The translations under genes were made by a program, and so were the position numbers. DNA of 45,960 bases, taken from Deltaproteobacteria bacterium. Its GTDB lineage: Bacteria; Desulfobacterota; Deferrimicrobia; Deferrimicrobiales; Deferrimicrobiaceae. Positions 34,298 through 42,904 of this stretch are shown here, one piece after another. How positions within the stretch are numbered: the first letter of the stretch is position 1; every line of letters starts with the position of its first letter. The stretch spans positions 1-45,960 of the forward strand of contig JAKALO010000005.1 in NCBI GenBank assembly GCA_021824125.1. The letters run 5' to 3'. Under the pieces are notes generated by a model. That model was not told the DNA's origin, made no database searches, and saw only the letters and a list, made by a program, of their open reading frames with translations.

Positions 34298-34522
34298 TTA
34301 AATTTTGCCGGTCGAAATCAGCCGTTTTGCCCTCATGATCTCGGTCGGGTACAGGTTTGCGGGCACTTTCTCCCTGCCCAGAGCGCTGTAGACGATGTAT
34401 CTCGCACACAACGAATTGTCCTTGGCGCAATAGGATTCCTTGACGTAACTCATCGAGACGGGCATATTCGTCATCTCCTCGTTGAAAAAAGGACATGTCG
34501 GCAGAAGTTCGCATACGGGCAT
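34298..34522 (-). CDS. Small conserved four-cysteine protein, function unknown
   Basis: 74 residues from ATG 34522, preceded by GGAGGGC. There are two cysteine pairs, C-x5-C near the start (VCELLPTC) and C-x6-C in the middle (YCAKDNSLCARY), followed by ALGREKVPANLYP. The motifs CPFFNE and CARYIV...ALG...VP recur in small proteins I have seen in related bacteria, but no function is known to me. The cysteine spacing could bind zinc or an iron-sulfur cluster. No signal peptide, so probably cytoplasmic. It is isolated between the Ala/Pro gene and the repeat region. An ATG 11 codons upstream has no ribosome site. Confidence 0.7.
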   Translation of the reverse strand: MPVCELLPTCPFFNEEMTNMPVSMSYVKESYCAKDNSLCARYIVYSALGREKVPANLYPTEIMRAKRLISTGKI

Positions 34523-34594
34523 GGGATTGCCCTCCGGCTGCGTGTTTTCACCCACTCCCGAATTAACAGCAATATATATGCCTGCCGGTAGACG

Positions 34595-35157
34595 GCGGGT
34601 TCGCGTTCAAATCCCCATGGCCGGCAACGTATCCAAATAGCTATCCCGGAAGTCGCTGCGCCGGATCCCCCTTCGGCTGCGCCGCCTCGGAGGGGGACTC
34701 CGTTCGTGGCTCGCCGTGCGGTGGACCTGCACGGCTGCGCTTTACCTCACTGCGCCCCCCTCCTGCGGCGACTCCGCCGACCCCTACCGTTGCGTGCGCC
34801 TTCCGAAGCGTCTTTCCGATACGTTGCCGTACTGCAAATGAAATGATGTGCTTAGTCGTGTGGTGCCGAAGAGGGGATTTGCCCGCCTGAGCCTCCGGCG
34901 ATCACGCCTTCGGCCTGTGCGGCGCCCCTCGCCGGTTCAAATCCCAGTTGGCGGCAATGGTTGCGGGATGAAACTTTGTTGTGGTGCCGAAGGGGGGATT
35001 TGCCCGATGAGCCTCGTGCGTTCTCGCACTCGGCCCCCCGGCGGCTTGCCCGCCTGACGCGCTCCGCAAGGTCGCGCTTTTCCTCCCTGTTCGGTCGGCG
35101 GCGGGCTCGCGTTCAAATCCCCATGATCGGCAATGGTGGTGGGATGAAGATTTGTTA
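34595..35157. repeat. Cluster of repeats derived from the tRNA-Leu 3' end
   Basis: This gene-free stretch carries copies of the 3' end of the adjacent tRNA-Leu. TGGTGCCGAAG-type ends, followed by GGGGATTTG, lie at 34861-34881 and 34982-35002, and the true tRNA end is at 35158-35178. Opposite-facing copies containing GTTCAAATCCC and ending in GGCAA lie at 34603-34629, 34933-34957 and 35109-35133. Blocks 34953-35002 and 35129-35178 are direct repeats matching at 45 of 50 positions. Each left and right end pair forms an imperfect inverted repeat around GC-rich filler, so the units resemble palindromic elements with tRNA-like termini. No complete tRNA folds here. Confidence 0.7.
34622..34829. repeat. 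208-bp imperfect palindrome
   Basis: CGGCAACGTATC (34622-34633) and GATACGTTGCCG (34818-34829) are perfect inverted copies. Pairing resumes imperfectly inward (GGAAG and CTTCC near each end). Similar in size and design to the two elements at 30061-30406 but different in sequence. It lies within the tRNA-derived repeat cluster. Confidence 0.65.
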
Positions 35158-35244
35158 TGGTGCCGAAGGGGGGATTTGAACCCCCACACCCTTGCGGGCA
35201 CTAGACCCTGAATCTAGCGCGTCTGCCAGTTCCGCCACTTCGGC
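35158..35244 (-). tRNA. tRNA-Leu (anticodon CAG)
   Basis: An 87-base gene with encoded CCA. Acceptor strands GCCGAAG and CTTCGGC pair perfectly. The anticodon stem CTAGA/TCTAG encloses TTCAGGG, giving anticodon CAG (reads CUG). A long variable arm (TGCCCGCAAGGGTG) marks a class II tRNA, and the T-arm GGGGGTTCAAATCCCCC is perfect. Its 3' end faces the repeat cluster. Confidence 0.97.
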
Positions 35245-35264
35245 GCCCGGTTCGCGAAGATAGG

Positions 35265-35292
35265 ATTATAGCAAAGCCCACGCGCGAGGCAA
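35265..35292 (-). promoter_or_regulatory. tRNA-Leu promoter
   Basis: On the minus strand TTGCCT (35292-35287), 16 bases, then a perfect TATAAT (35270-35265), about 20 bases before the mature 5' end. Confidence 0.6.
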
Positions 35293-35388
35293 CATGGAAA
35301 GTGGCATGTGACGTGAGATTGCCGCTATCCGCATTTGTTCGTGAAAGGGTAGGATGAACGAAACGTTCAGGTAACGGAAGGACTTCGA

Positions 35389-37629
35389 TTGAGAACCAGG
35401 GAGTACTGGGAAGACTGGCTCAGGCGCAATGCGGAAGCGCTCCGCCGGGAGGTTTCCAACGTGCGTGATTGGTACAGGCTTGCCGGCGTGTCCAAGGGCG
35501 AGCGCAGACTCTTCCGTGCCGCCTTGAAGAGCATGGGTGAAGGGTTTGGCCGGCGTGGGAAGGGGAAGTTCGCTCGCCGGCGCGCGGAGCCGGGGGCGGC
35601 CCCGCAGGGAACGCCGTACGGTCATCCCTCGCGAAAGGGAAAGGAGGAGCAGGGCGGTTCCATACGGTACGGGCGCCTCCGGTTCACCCGTGAGGGAAGG
35701 CCCATCGTGATCCCGGATTACCCAGGCGAGCCTGCTATCCGCATCCCCGGGCACGCCCTGTCCGGCGCCTGGCCGAAGGACCGGGTCCGCGTCGCCCTTT
35801 CGGGGGGAAAGGGCGGGGCGCCTCCACAGGGGCGGATCGTGCAGGTTCTGGAACGGGGCATCCGGACGTTCGTCGGACGCTTAGCCCAGGTCGGCGAACG
35901 CTCCTTCGTGCGATTCCGGGACCGGGAGTCGGACCTCCACCTCCCGGCAATGGTCCCCCCATCCTTGAAACCGTCGCCGGGCGACCTGGTACTCGCGGAG
36001 ATCGCCGAATACCCGGGGGGAGGGCAGGAGGGAAAGGCGCGCATTCTGCGGGTCCTCGGGAAGGAGCACACGATGGAGACGATTTTTCTCGCCGTCGCCT
36101 CCTCCCGGGATGTTCCGCTGGAATTCCCGGACGGGGCGGCCAGGGAAGCGCGGCGGATTCCGAGGACAGTCCGTTTCACCGGCAGGCCGGGGCGGGGGAA
36201 AGAGCCCCCGGAAATCCTCGAGCGAATTGACCGGAGGGACCTGCCGTTCGTCACGATCGACGGCGAGGACGCCAGGGATTTCGACGACGCCGTATGCCTT
36301 GTGCAGGATCGGGGAAGCAGCCGTCTTTTCGTTGCCGTCGCCGACGTCTCACACTACGTCCCGGTCGGGGGGGAGATTGACCGGGACGCCTTCGCTCGTG
36401 GCACCAGCATCTACTTCCCCGACCGCTCGGTACCGATGCTGCCGCCGGAGCTTTCAGAGGGTGTGTGCAGCCTCAAGCCGGGGGTAAATCGCCTGGCGAT
36501 GACCGTGGAAATCCCTTTCGATTCGCAGGACCGCCCCGGTAGCCCGTCCTTTTACCCATCCGTGATCCGCAGCCGTGCCCGTCTCACGTACGACGAAGTG
36601 CACGGGTTCCTTGCCGGACCGGGTGAGCGCGCAGGGAAAGGGAAGATCACTGCCGAAATCGGGAAAATGCTGAGGCGGATGGAAGTCGTCGCCGGACGGC
36701 TCACCCTCGCCCGCACGGCCCGCGGGGCGCTCGACTTCGATCTTCCCGAAGCGAGGATCGTGGTGGAAGACGGCCTCCCGGTGGACGTGGCGGCGTCGCC
36801 GCGCTGGGAATCCCACCGCCTCGTCGAGGAATTCATGCTGCTTGCAAACACGGCGGTCGCGGAGTTCCTCTCGGGGAAGGAGGTCCCGTTCCTTTCGCGC
36901 ATCCACGAGCCGCCCGCAGAGGACCGCATGAAGGAATTCGAAGACGCCGCGTCGCGGCTCCTCCGGGTGGCGAGGGTTACCGATCGCCGGGACATCTCCT
37001 CCCGGCTCCAGGCGTGGGCCGCAGCGGCACGCGGGGGTAAATTCGAGAAGCACGTCAACATGCTGCTGCTGAGAAGCCTGATGCTCGCCCGGTACGGGCC
37101 GGAACAGCTGGGGCATTTCGGCCTTTCACTGTCCCAGTACACCCACTTCACGTCGCCGATCCGCCGCTATCCAGACCTTGTCGTCCACCGGGTGCTCAAG
37201 GCGACGCTCGGGGACAGGAGTCTTTCCGCCTGCGTCCTTAAAATCGGGGAAAAAGGCGCGGAGATCGGCCGGCACCTGAGCGATCGCGAACGGGACGCCA
37301 TGGACGCGGAACGGGACGTCGAACAGCGCGCGAAAGCGCTCTACCTGTCGAAGAGGGTCGGGGAGATTTTCACCGGTGTGATCTCCTCGATCGTCGGCTT
37401 CGGGTTTTTCGTCGAGCTCGCGGAATGCTTCGCGGAAGGATTCGTGCACGTTTCCTCGCTGCGGGACGATGAATACAGGTATTCCGCGGAAAGGAAGGAG
37501 TGGTACGGTCTTTTACGGAAGACACGGTTCTCCCCGGGGGACCGTTTGCGGGTCAGGTTAAGGCGGGCCGACGTGGATCGCGGCGAAGTCGACCTCCTTT
37601 TGATTGAAAAGCTGCCGGATTCCCAATAG
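35389..37629 (+). CDS. rnr: Ribonuclease R (RNB-S1 exoribonuclease)
   Basis: 746 residues. It degrades structured RNA from the 3' end. The order is a helical N-terminus (1-50), a basic linker, cold-shock-like OB folds (about 80-235), the RNB catalytic domain with the four-Asp motif DGEDARDFDDAV (about 287-298), ADVSHYVP, YFPDRSVPMLP, FTSPIRRYPDL, and a C-terminal S1 domain (GEIFTGVISSIVGFGFFVEL). There is no basic tail like that of the E. coli enzyme. The start is TTG 35389 with GGAAGGA upstream. It runs in the same direction as the RomR-like gene, 25 bases away. Confidence 0.93.
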   Translation: MRTREYWEDWLRRNAEALRREVSNVRDWYRLAGVSKGERRLFRAALKSMGEGFGRRGKGKFARRRAEPGAAPQGTPYGHPSRKGKEEQGGSIRYGRLRFTREGRPIVIPDYPGEPAIRIPGHALSGAWPKDRVRVALSGGKGGAPPQGRIVQVLERGIRTFVGRLAQVGERSFVRFRDRESDLHLPAMVPPSLKPSPGDLVLAEIAEYPGGGQEGKARILRVLGKEHTMETIFLAVASSRDVPLEFPDGAAREARRIPRTVRFTGRPGRGKEPPEILERIDRRDLPFVTIDGEDARDFDDAVCLVQDRGSSRLFVAVADVSHYVPVGGEIDRDAFARGTSIYFPDRSVPMLPPELSEGVCSLKPGVNRLAMTVEIPFDSQDRPGSPSFYPSVIRSRARLTYDEVHGFLAGPGERAGKGKITAEIGKMLRRMEVVAGRLTLARTARGALDFDLPEARIVVEDGLPVDVAASPRWESHRLVEEFMLLANTAVAEFLSGKEVPFLSRIHEPPAEDRMKEFEDAASRLLRVARVTDRRDISSRLQAWAAAARGGKFEKHVNMLLLRSLMLARYGPEQLGHFGLSLSQYTHFTSPIRRYPDLVVHRVLKATLGDRSLSACVLKIGEKGAEIGRHLSDRERDAMDAERDVEQRAKALYLSKRVGEIFTGVISSIVGFGFFVELAECFAEGFVHVSSLRDDEYRYSAERKEWYGLLRKTRFSPGDRLRVRLRRADVDRGEVDLLLIEKLPDSQ

Positions 37630-37654
37630 AATGGTGAGCGACTCGGGAGGGGCC

Positions 37655-38806
37655 ATGGGGAAAAAAATCCTTCTTGCGGAAGACAGCCTGACGATCCGGA
37701 AGGTGTTCGAACTCGCTTTTGCCCAGACGGACATCTCCCTGACAACGGTCGACAACGGGACCGACGCCGTGCGGCTCGCGGTGGAAACCGTACCCGACCT
37801 CGTCGTCGCCGACGTGACCCTGCCTGGCAAGGACGGCTTCCAGGTCGGGGAGGAACTTCGCGATTCCGAAAAGATGAAATCGTGCCCCATCCTGATCCTT
37901 GCGGGGTCGATCTCACCCTTCGACGAGGATAGGTTCAAGAAGTGCGGCGCCGCCGGCGTCCTGTTCAAGCCGTTCGAGTCGCAGGAGATGCTCGAAAAGG
38001 TGCAGGAGCTCCTGAGAGGCAAGGAAGAAGTCGTACAGGCGGAAAAAGGGGAGGCGGCCCCGGCCGCCGATGAGCCCTGGGACTTCAGCGACGTCCTGGA
38101 CGAGGCGACCAGGGAGGACGGGAAGGCGGCCGCGCCCGTGGTTTCCCCGAGGGGCGAGGACCTCCTGCCGGGCGCCCCGGTCCAAACGGCAAGCGCGGAG
38201 GGAGGGATGCCCCTGGGGGAATTCGACGTTTCCCTGGAAGAGATCGAGCCGGCCCCCCCGCTGGTTTCCCACATGGAGGGGGACCCGTTCACCGATTCCC
38301 CGCAAGCCGTGACCGAGCTTCCCCGACCTGCGGAGATGATCGAAGAGATCGAGGAAATCGAGGACCTTGATGAAGTGGACGCCATGCTGAAGGAAATGGA
38401 CGCGGCGGAACCAGGTGTTCCTGCTCCGCCGCCCGTTGCCCCTTCGGCATCCGAGGACATCGGGGCGTTCCCGCCCCTTCCCCCTTCGGAGTTTCCGGCC
38501 ATCGAATCCTCGCCGCCGTCCGCCATCGCCGAGCCGCCCCCGGCGGCGCCTCTTCCCGCCGGGGCTGACCCCGTGTTCCGGGAGCAGTTCGCGGCGCGGG
38601 CGAACGAGATATTCGAGAAAGTGGCGGCGGAGACCGTGGAAAAGGTCTTGTGGGAATACATGGAGCGTTTTTCCGCGGAGTTCTCGGCGAAGGTCCGGGA
38701 GTCGGTAGAGGCCGTCGCGTGGGAGGTGATACCCTCCACCGCGGAGGCGCTGATCCGCGAGGAAATCGCCCGGATCCGCGAGCAGACCGGGAAAAAAACT
38801 TCCTGA
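37655..38806 (+). CDS. Response regulator with Pro/Glu-rich linker and C-terminal helix (RomR-like)
   Basis: 383 residues. Receiver domain (1-122) with LLAEDS, phospho-acceptor Asp53 in VVADVTLPGKDG, and the conserved Lys in LFKPFES. Then a long low-complexity linker (130-315) rich in Pro, Ala and Glu with an acidic IEEIEEIEDLDEVDAMLKEM stretch. The end is a conserved helical region (EIFEKVAAETVEKVLWEY, AWEVIPSTAEALIREEIARI). There is no DNA-binding or enzyme domain. This receiver, disordered linker and Glu-rich C-terminal helix layout is that of Myxococcus RomR, a polarity regulator. The match is architectural only. ATG 37655 has GGGAGGGG upstream. Confidence 0.75.
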   Translation: MGKKILLAEDSLTIRKVFELAFAQTDISLTTVDNGTDAVRLAVETVPDLVVADVTLPGKDGFQVGEELRDSEKMKSCPILILAGSISPFDEDRFKKCGAAGVLFKPFESQEMLEKVQELLRGKEEVVQAEKGEAAPAADEPWDFSDVLDEATREDGKAAAPVVSPRGEDLLPGAPVQTASAEGGMPLGEFDVSLEEIEPAPPLVSHMEGDPFTDSPQAVTELPRPAEMIEEIEEIEDLDEVDAMLKEMDAAEPGVPAPPPVAPSASEDIGAFPPLPPSEFPAIESSPPSAIAEPPPAAPLPAGADPVFREQFAARANEIFEKVAAETVEKVLWEYMERFSAEFSAKVRESVEAVAWEVIPSTAEALIREEIARIREQTGKKTS

Positions 38807-38808
38807 GT

Positions 38809-41457
38809 ATGGCCGGTCAAGAGCAGGACAAGGCCTACGACCCGAAAGGGTTGGAGGAGAAGTGGTACGCCAGTTGGGTCAGGCTGGGGCTATTCCACGC
38901 CGACCCTTCCCGCCCCGGGGATCCGTATTCGATCGTGATCCCCCCGCCAAACGTCACCGGTTCCCTGCACATGGGTCACGCCCTGAACATCACTCTCCAG
39001 GACGTGCTCGTCCGCTATAACATGATGCTCGGCCGGAACGCCTTGTGGCTGCCGGGGACCGACCACGCGGGGATCGCGACCCAGAACGTGGTGGAGCGAC
39101 TGCTCGCGAAGGAAGGTGTCGGACGCCAGGATCTTGGGCGGGAGGAATTCGTCTCGCGGGTGTGGAAATGGAAGGAGGAGAGCGGAGGGGCCATCCTCCG
39201 GCAGCTGAAGCGCCTGGGCGCCTCCTGCGACTGGGAGCGTGAGCGGTTCACGATGGACGAGGGGCTTTCGCGCGCCGTGCGCGAGGCCTTCGTTCGCCTG
39301 TACCGGAAAGGCCTGGTCTACAGGGGCCGCTACATAATCAACTGGTGCCCCCGTTGCCGCACGGCGCTCTCCGATCTCGAAGTGGCCTACGAGGAGGCGA
39401 AGGGCTCGCTCTACCACATCCGGTACCCGGAGCTTTCCGGCCGCCGCGGCGTGGTGGTCGCGACGACGCGCCCCGAGACGATGCTGGGTGACACGGCCGT
39501 CGCCGTGAACCCTGCCGACGAGCGGTTTGCGGGGCGGGTCGGGGCCACGCTTCGCCTCCCCATCATGAACCGCCCCATCCCGCTGATCTCCGACGGGATG
39601 GTCGACCGTGGGTTCGGAACCGGCGCCGTGAAGATCACCCCCGCCCACGACGCGAACGATTTCGAGGTTGCAAGGCGCCACGAGCTCCCTTCCGTCCGGG
39701 TCATCGACGAGGCCGGGAACATGACCGCCGAGGCGGGGGCATTCGCGGGGATGGACCGTTTCGCATGCAGGGACGCCGTCGTCGAAAAGCTCCGGGCCGA
39801 AGGGTTCCTTGAAAAGGTGGAGCCGTACCTCCACAATGTCGGCCGCTGCTACCGGTGCCGGACGGTCGTGGAGCCCTCGGAGAGCATCCAGTGGTTCGTC
39901 AGGACGAAGCCGCTCGCCGAGCCGGCCATCCGCGCCGTGAGGGCAGGGGAGACCCGCATCATCCCGGCACAGTGGGAGCGGACCTACTTCGACTGGATGG
40001 AGAACATCCGCGACTGGTGCATCTCCCGGCAGATCTGGTGGGGTCACCGGATTCCCGCATGGCACTGCGCCGACTGCGGCAAGACCACGGTCGAGGTCGA
40101 GGACCCGGACCGCTGCGCGCCCTGCGGCTCGAAAAACATCCGCCAGGAGGAGGACGTCCTCGACACCTGGTTTTCCTCGGCGCTGTGGCCCTTCTCGACG
40201 ATGGGATGGCCCGGGGAGACCGCGGACCTGGCGCGCTACTATCCAACTTCCGCGCTCGTCACGGGGTTCGACATCCTCTTCTTCTGGGTGGCGAGGATGA
40301 TGATGATGGGGATCGAATTCACCGGGAAAGCCCCTTTCCGGGACGTCGTCATCCACGCGCTCGTGCGGGACGCCAAGGGTGAAAAAATGAGCAAGACCCG
40401 GGGGAACGTCATCGACCCCCTGGAGGTGATGGACCGGTTCGGGACCGACGCCTTCCGGTTCACCCTGGTGGCCCTTGCGGCGCAGGGGCGGGACGTCCGC
40501 ATGTCCGACGACCGAGTGGAAGGGTACCGCAACTTCATGAACAAGATCTTCCAGGCCGGCAGGTTCGTGCGGATGCACGTGGACGGGGAGACGCCCCGGG
40601 AACTGCCTGACGACCTGTCGGTGGTGGACCGCTGGATCCTCTCCCGCCTTCAGCGCGTGATCGACGGGGTCCGCAGGGGGGTCGAGGAGTACCGTTTCAA
40701 CGACGCGGGTTCGGCGTTCTACCAGTTCACCTGGCACGAATTCTGCGACTGGTACGTCGAGATGATCAAGCCGTCCCTCTTCGCGGAGGCCGACCCGGAA
40801 GCCAGGACCAGGCAGCGGGCGGTCCTGCTTCACGTGTTCGAAACGCTGATAGCGCTGGGCCATCCGTTCATCCCCTTCATCACGGAGGAGATCTGGCAGT
40901 CGCTTCCCGGCAGGAGGGAAAGCATACTCCGGAGGCCCTACCCGGCGGCGGATGCCGGCAAGATCGACGTCGACGTCGAGGAGGACATGGGGCACCTGAT
41001 GGAGGTCGTCCGCTCGGTCCGCAATATCCGCAGCGAGCTGAACATATCCCCCGGCAAGAAGGTGGAGATCCGCCTCAGGGGCCGCGCGGAGGAATTGTCC
41101 TTCCTGCTGGAACACGAGGAGATCCTGCGCCTGCTGGCGCGCGCCACGAAGATCGCGATAGTGGATCCGGAATACATCCCGGTCCAGGATGCGACCGCCG
41201 TGGTGAACGACATCGAGGTGTGCCTTCCCCTCGCGGGGCTCATAGATTTCGACCAGGAGGCCAGGCGCCTGCGGAAGGAGATCGACAAGGCGGGCGCCGA
41301 ACTCTCGGTCGTCACCTCCAAGCTCGGGAACGAGAAGTTCGTGGGGAACGCACCGTCGGACATCGTCGAGGCCCACCGGACGCGGAAGGGCGACCTGGAG
41401 GAAAAGATCTCCAAACTGTCGAAGAACCTGGAACTGGTCAGCCGGTACCTTTCGTGA
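38809..41457 (+). CDS. valS: Valyl-tRNA synthetase
   Basis: 882 residues from ATG 38809, standard length. It charges tRNA-Val. The class I signatures are PPPNVTGSLHMGHAL (HMGH 54-57) and KMSKTRGNVIDPL (526-530). The editing domain has TTRPETMLGDTAVAVNP. Zinc-finger-like cysteine pairs occur around CPRC, CYRC, CADC and CAPC. DTWFSSALWPFSTMGWP is typical of ValS, and a C-terminal coiled-coil tRNA-binding arm begins near 810. The start lies two bases after the RomR-like stop and has a poor ribosome site, suggesting coupling. The last codon overlaps nadC (GTGA). Confidence 0.96.
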   Translation: MAGQEQDKAYDPKGLEEKWYASWVRLGLFHADPSRPGDPYSIVIPPPNVTGSLHMGHALNITLQDVLVRYNMMLGRNALWLPGTDHAGIATQNVVERLLAKEGVGRQDLGREEFVSRVWKWKEESGGAILRQLKRLGASCDWERERFTMDEGLSRAVREAFVRLYRKGLVYRGRYIINWCPRCRTALSDLEVAYEEAKGSLYHIRYPELSGRRGVVVATTRPETMLGDTAVAVNPADERFAGRVGATLRLPIMNRPIPLISDGMVDRGFGTGAVKITPAHDANDFEVARRHELPSVRVIDEAGNMTAEAGAFAGMDRFACRDAVVEKLRAEGFLEKVEPYLHNVGRCYRCRTVVEPSESIQWFVRTKPLAEPAIRAVRAGETRIIPAQWERTYFDWMENIRDWCISRQIWWGHRIPAWHCADCGKTTVEVEDPDRCAPCGSKNIRQEEDVLDTWFSSALWPFSTMGWPGETADLARYYPTSALVTGFDILFFWVARMMMMGIEFTGKAPFRDVVIHALVRDAKGEKMSKTRGNVIDPLEVMDRFGTDAFRFTLVALAAQGRDVRMSDDRVEGYRNFMNKIFQAGRFVRMHVDGETPRELPDDLSVVDRWILSRLQRVIDGVRRGVEEYRFNDAGSAFYQFTWHEFCDWYVEMIKPSLFAEADPEARTRQRAVLLHVFETLIALGHPFIPFITEEIWQSLPGRRESILRRPYPAADAGKIDVDVEEDMGHLMEVVRSVRNIRSELNISPGKKVEIRLRGRAEELSFLLEHEEILRLLARATKIAIVDPEYIPVQDATAVVNDIEVCLPLAGLIDFDQEARRLRKEIDKAGAELSVVTSKLGNEKFVGNAPSDIVEAHRTRKGDLEEKISKLSKNLELVSRYLS

Positions 41458-42278
41458 TCCGTCGGCTGGATTTCGAGGAACTGGTCCGCGCGGCGCTCCA
41501 TGAGGACGCCCCCTTCGGCGACCCGTTCGGGGAGGCCGTCACGGGAACAGGCGGCGGTATATTCCTTTCGGGCGCGCCGGGCGTCTTCTGCGGCGGGGCG
41601 GTGGCGGCGGAAGTCTTCCGCCGGATCGACCCGGACGTTTCGGTGTCTTTCGTCGAGGAAGGCCGGGGCGTCCTGGCGGGGGAACGGGTCGGGGAGGCGA
41701 GCGGGGCGCTGGCCGCGCTGCTTCGCGGGGAACGGGTGGCGCTGAACTTCCTGCAGCGCCTGTCCGGGATCGCGACGGCAACGGCCCGGTACGTGGAGAA
41801 GGTCGCACCGTACGGGACCCGGGTTCTGGACACCCGGAAAACCACCCCCCTTTACCGGGCGCTTGAGAAATACGCCGTCCGGGTGGGCGGCGGCGCCAAC
41901 CACCGGTTTTCCCTTTCCGACGGCGTCCTGATCAAGGAGAACGGCATCCGCGCCGCGGGGGGAATTCCCGAGGCGGTGGCGATCGCCCGCCGGGAAACCC
42001 ATCACCTGTCCCGGGTGGAGGTTGAGGTGGAGAGCCTGGAAGAAGCGGAAGCCGCGGTGCGGGCCGGCGCCGACGCTCTCCTTCTCGACAACATGCTTCC
42101 GGAGACGGTTCGCGAGGCGGTGATCCGGTTCGGCGAAACGGTCTTCCTCGAGGCTTCCGGGGGGATCAACCTGGGAAACGTCGAGGAGTACGCGCGAACG
42201 GGGGTCGCGGCCGTATCGATCGGCGCCCTGACGCACTCCGCGCCGGCGCTCGACATTTCGTTCGAGGTGCTGCCGTGA
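41454..42278 (+). CDS. nadC: Nicotinate-nucleotide pyrophosphorylase (quinolinate PRTase)
   Basis: 274 residues from GTG 41454. It forms nicotinate mononucleotide from quinolinate and PRPP in NAD synthesis. LNFLQRLSGIATAT, the active-site LDTRKTTPLYRALEKYAVRVGGGANHRFSLSDGVLIKENGI region (about 125-165), EVEVESLEEA, DALLLDNM and EASGGINLGNV are all standard. The N-terminal loop that usually reads like EDxGxGDxT is EDAPFGDPFGEAVT here, slightly longer than usual. It is coupled at both ends: GTGA with valS and ATGA with the next gene. Confidence 0.92.
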   Translation: MIRRLDFEELVRAALHEDAPFGDPFGEAVTGTGGGIFLSGAPGVFCGGAVAAEVFRRIDPDVSVSFVEEGRGVLAGERVGEASGALAALLRGERVALNFLQRLSGIATATARYVEKVAPYGTRVLDTRKTTPLYRALEKYAVRVGGGANHRFSLSDGVLIKENGIRAAGGIPEAVAIARRETHHLSRVEVEVESLEEAEAAVRAGADALLLDNMLPETVREAVIRFGETVFLEASGGINLGNVEEYARTGVAAVSIGALTHSAPALDISFEVLP

Positions 42279-42904
42279 ACAAGGCAGTCCGCGTCCTCCT
42301 GTTCCTGCTGGCGCTGTCCGGGACGTGCGCCGGCGACACCGCCGGGCACCGGTTGATCGAGTCGACGGCCGCCTCAGTGAACGGCGAGGTCATCTTCCTC
42401 TCGGACCTCGCGCGGGAGGCCTGTTTTTACCGTTGCGGCATGACCCCGGGCGAACCGGCTCGGGAGTTGTCGCTTGCCGGCGCGCGCGAAAAACTAATTG
42501 CTGACGTGCTGGTCCTCCAGGAGCAGAGGAAACTGGGCCTCGGGGGGCAGGACAACGCCGCGATGGCGAAGGCCGTTGCGGAAGCGGCGACCAGGAAAGC
42601 GGAATGCTCCTCCCCGTGCGCGTCGGCCCTCACCGACGAGGAGACACGGGACTTCATCCGGCGCCGGATACTGGCAAGGGAATTCCTGGAAAAGCGCGTG
42701 GCGGTCTTCATAGAGGTCAACGACGAGGAGGCGCGGCGGGAGATCGTTAGACGGACCAGGGCGGGCGCCGCACAGGGCGACCTGCAGGAGGAAAAAGTCC
42801 GGAAGGACCTGTTCGAGGAGAAGGTGGCAAACGGCGTGCAAAGCTGGTTCGATCGGGCAGCCTCGAAATCGCGGATCGTCCTTTCGCCGATGAAAGAGCC
42901 GTGA
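42275..42904 (+). CDS. SurA-N-like periplasmic chaperone domain protein
   Basis: 209 residues. A signal peptide (about 1-19) precedes ESTAASVNGEVIFLSDLAREA, the opening motif of SurA/PpiD-type chaperones, and a helical domain with EKLIADVLVLQEQRKLGL. Two cysteine pairs (CFYRC and CSSPC) could form disulfides. No parvulin PPIase domain is present, so only the chaperone part is kept. It may help outer-membrane proteins fold, in line with the TamB/Omp85 genes nearby. It overlaps nadC (ATGA) and queD (GTGA). Confidence 0.7.
   Translation: MNKAVRVLLFLLALSGTCAGDTAGHRLIESTAASVNGEVIFLSDLAREACFYRCGMTPGEPARELSLAGAREKLIADVLVLQEQRKLGLGGQDNAAMAKAVAEAATRKAECSSPCASALTDEETRDFIRRRILAREFLEKRVAVFIEVNDEEARREIVRRTRAGAAQGDLQEEKVRKDLFEEKVANGVQSWFDRAASKSRIVLSPMKEP

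Noticed and set aside
34595-35157. Additional tRNA genes in the repeat cluster
   Set aside because: Only T-arm and acceptor 3' fragments are present; no anticodon arm or pairing acceptor strand can be found.
38650-38808. Upstream extension of the valS frame
   Set aside because: It shadows the conserved C-terminal helix of the RomR-like gene; ValS-like sequence begins at ATG 38809.
38890-41376. Long open frame of 828 codons on the minus strand opposite valS
   Set aside because: GC-rich genes often leave the opposite strand open. The translation is low-complexity (many Pro, Arg, His, Asp) with no domain, and valS is certain.
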